Below, one piece after another: positions 7,017 through 7,518 of a stretch of DNA of 7,518 nt. Every line of letters starts with the position of its first letter. Within the stretch, counting starts at the first letter, position 1. Made by a program: the position numbers and the translations under genes. The stretch is from Alphaproteobacteria bacterium (GTDB lineage Bacteria > Pseudomonadota > Alphaproteobacteria > Sphingomonadales > Rhodothalassiaceae): NCBI GenBank assembly GCA_003694205.1, contig RFKS01000317.1, positions 1 to 7,518 on the forward strand, written 5' to 3'. The notes under the pieces are model-generated. The model was given only the letters and a program-made list of their open reading frames with translations. It searched no databases and had not been told where the DNA came from.

Positions 7017-7466
7017 ATGGAGCTCGTGCATGCAAGCTGCGTCGCCATCGCCGGCAGGGCCGTTCTCATCCGCGGCCCGTCTGGCAGCGGCAAGTCTGAT
7101 CTCGCCTTGCGCCTGATCGATCACGGGGCGGAGCTGGTGGCCGATGACTTCGTCGAGCTTCGGGCGGAGAAGGCACGGGTCCTCGCGACATCGCCGGAGC
7201 GACTTGCCGGACTCATCGAGGTCCGGGGGCTCGGGCTCGTGCGCATGCCCTGTTGCCGGCAGGCAGCGCTCGCGCTTGTCGTCGACCTGTCGCCACCGGA
7301 CGAGGTGCGGCGGCTTCCCGATCAGGAAAGCGAGCGCATCTGCGGCGTCGATGTGCCGCATCTGGCATTGGTCGCGCATGAGGTCTCGGCGCCGGCGAAG
7401 ATTCGGCTTATGCTGCGGCTCCTCGACGCCTCGCAGGGAGGAGATTATGGGCTCGAGCCCCTCTAG
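7017..7466 (+). CDS. hprK: Short-form HPr kinase/phosphorylase
   Basis: HprK phosphorylates, and usually dephosphorylates, a serine of the PTS phosphocarrier HPr. The 149-residue product is the short alphaproteobacterial form, containing only the C-terminal catalytic domain of the roughly 310-residue Firmicutes enzyme. It shows HASCVAIAGRAVLIRGPSGSGKSDLALRLID with Walker A GPSGSGKS at 20-27, the ELVADDFVEL segment (39-48) with the likely catalytic aspartates D43/D44, and the HprK signature LIEVRGLGLVRM (66-77). A VVDL strand (88-91) and VPHLALVAHEVSAPAKIRLML (113-133) complete the fold. The start is unclear: ATG at 7017 has no Shine-Dalgarno, and an in-frame TTG at 6981 would add 12 residues. 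The ATG is preferred because homologues begin close to HASC. The gene follows chvG by 56 nt and overlaps rapZ by 20 nt. Confidence 0.92.
   Translation: MELVHASCVAIAGRAVLIRGPSGSGKSDLALRLIDHGAELVADDFVELRAEKARVLATSPERLAGLIEVRGLGLVRMPCCRQAALALVVDLSPPDEVRRLPDQESERICGVDVPHLALVAHEVSAPAKIRLMLRLLDASQGGDYGLEPL
7435..7443 (+). promoter_or_regulatory. Strong rapZ ribosome binding site inside hprK
   Basis: AGGGAGGAG, with the GGAGG core 5 nt before the ATG at 7447, lies within the last codons of hprK. It decides the rapZ start and implies that rapZ is initiated independently while hprK is still being translated. Confidence 0.7.
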
Positions 7467-7518
7467 CAGAAAGCCGCGGCAGCGCCTGCTCGTCATCACC
7501 GGGATGAGCGGGGCGGGC
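7447..7518 (+). CDS. rapZ: RapZ family nucleotide-binding protein (first 24 codons; runs off window)
   Basis: RapZ (formerly YvcJ/YhbJ) is a GTP/ATP-binding protein; in Escherichia coli it is an RNase adapter that controls glucosamine-6-phosphate synthase through small RNAs. Its role in alphaproteobacteria is less certain. Only MGSSPSSRKPRQ followed by RLLVITGMSGAG is visible: a beta strand leading into the start of the Walker A loop (GMSGAG, residues 19-24), which in the family continues with Lys-Ser. The position directly after hprK is the standard place for rapZ in this group and carries much of the call. The frame is open to the window edge. Other P-loop proteins cannot be excluded from 24 residues alone. 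Confidence 0.85.
   Translation, partial: MGSSPSSRKPRQRLLVITGMSGAG

Overview
The window is GC-rich and densely coded, and every recognisable gene is a conserved alphaproteobacterial one. The combination of a split CobS/CobT cobaltochelatase, an NDUFAF5-type protein, a ChvI/ChvG two-component pair and a short HPr kinase followed by RapZ points to the Hyphomicrobiales (Rhizobiales) or a close relative. The genus cannot be told from the sequence. No RNA genes, insertion sequences, CRISPR arrays, phage genes or signs of recent transfer were seen.

Layout. (1) Positions 1-1517, minus strand: cobT (its C-terminal part runs off the left edge) and cobS, two subunits of the aerobic cobaltochelatase of cobalamin synthesis. 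(2) From 1644, plus strand: bolA, divergent from cobS, then rpmB (ribosomal protein L28), which has a promoter-like sequence overlapping the bolA stop. (3) 2443-3495, minus strand and convergent with rpmB: an exported or membrane-anchored phytase-like (esterase-like) protein. (4) From 3627, plus strand: a class I methyltransferase-fold protein of the NDUFAF5 (complex I assembly) type, divergent from the phytase-like gene. (5) 4607 to the right edge, plus strand: chvI, chvG, hprK and the first 24 codons of rapZ, very tightly packed.

How the genes work together. CobS and CobT assemble with CobN (not in the window) to insert Co2+ into hydrogenobyrinic acid a,c-diamide. ChvG is a membrane sensor kinase and ChvI its OmpR-type response regulator; in rhizobia this pair controls envelope, acid and host-contact responses. 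HprK and RapZ begin the PTS regulatory section that in many alphaproteobacteria continues with an EIIA and HPr, so the operon joins an envelope-sensing circuit to a PTS phosphorylation circuit. BolA, L28 and the NDUFAF5-type protein are separate housekeeping functions.

No undescribed system is evident. The points most worth a second look are the degenerate SAM-binding motif I in the NDUFAF5-type protein, a 19-nt near-perfect hairpin in the 3496-3626 divergent spacer, the gene order around cobS/bolA/rpmB, and the uncertain starts of cobT and hprK. No stretch longer than about 130 bases lacks a gene.
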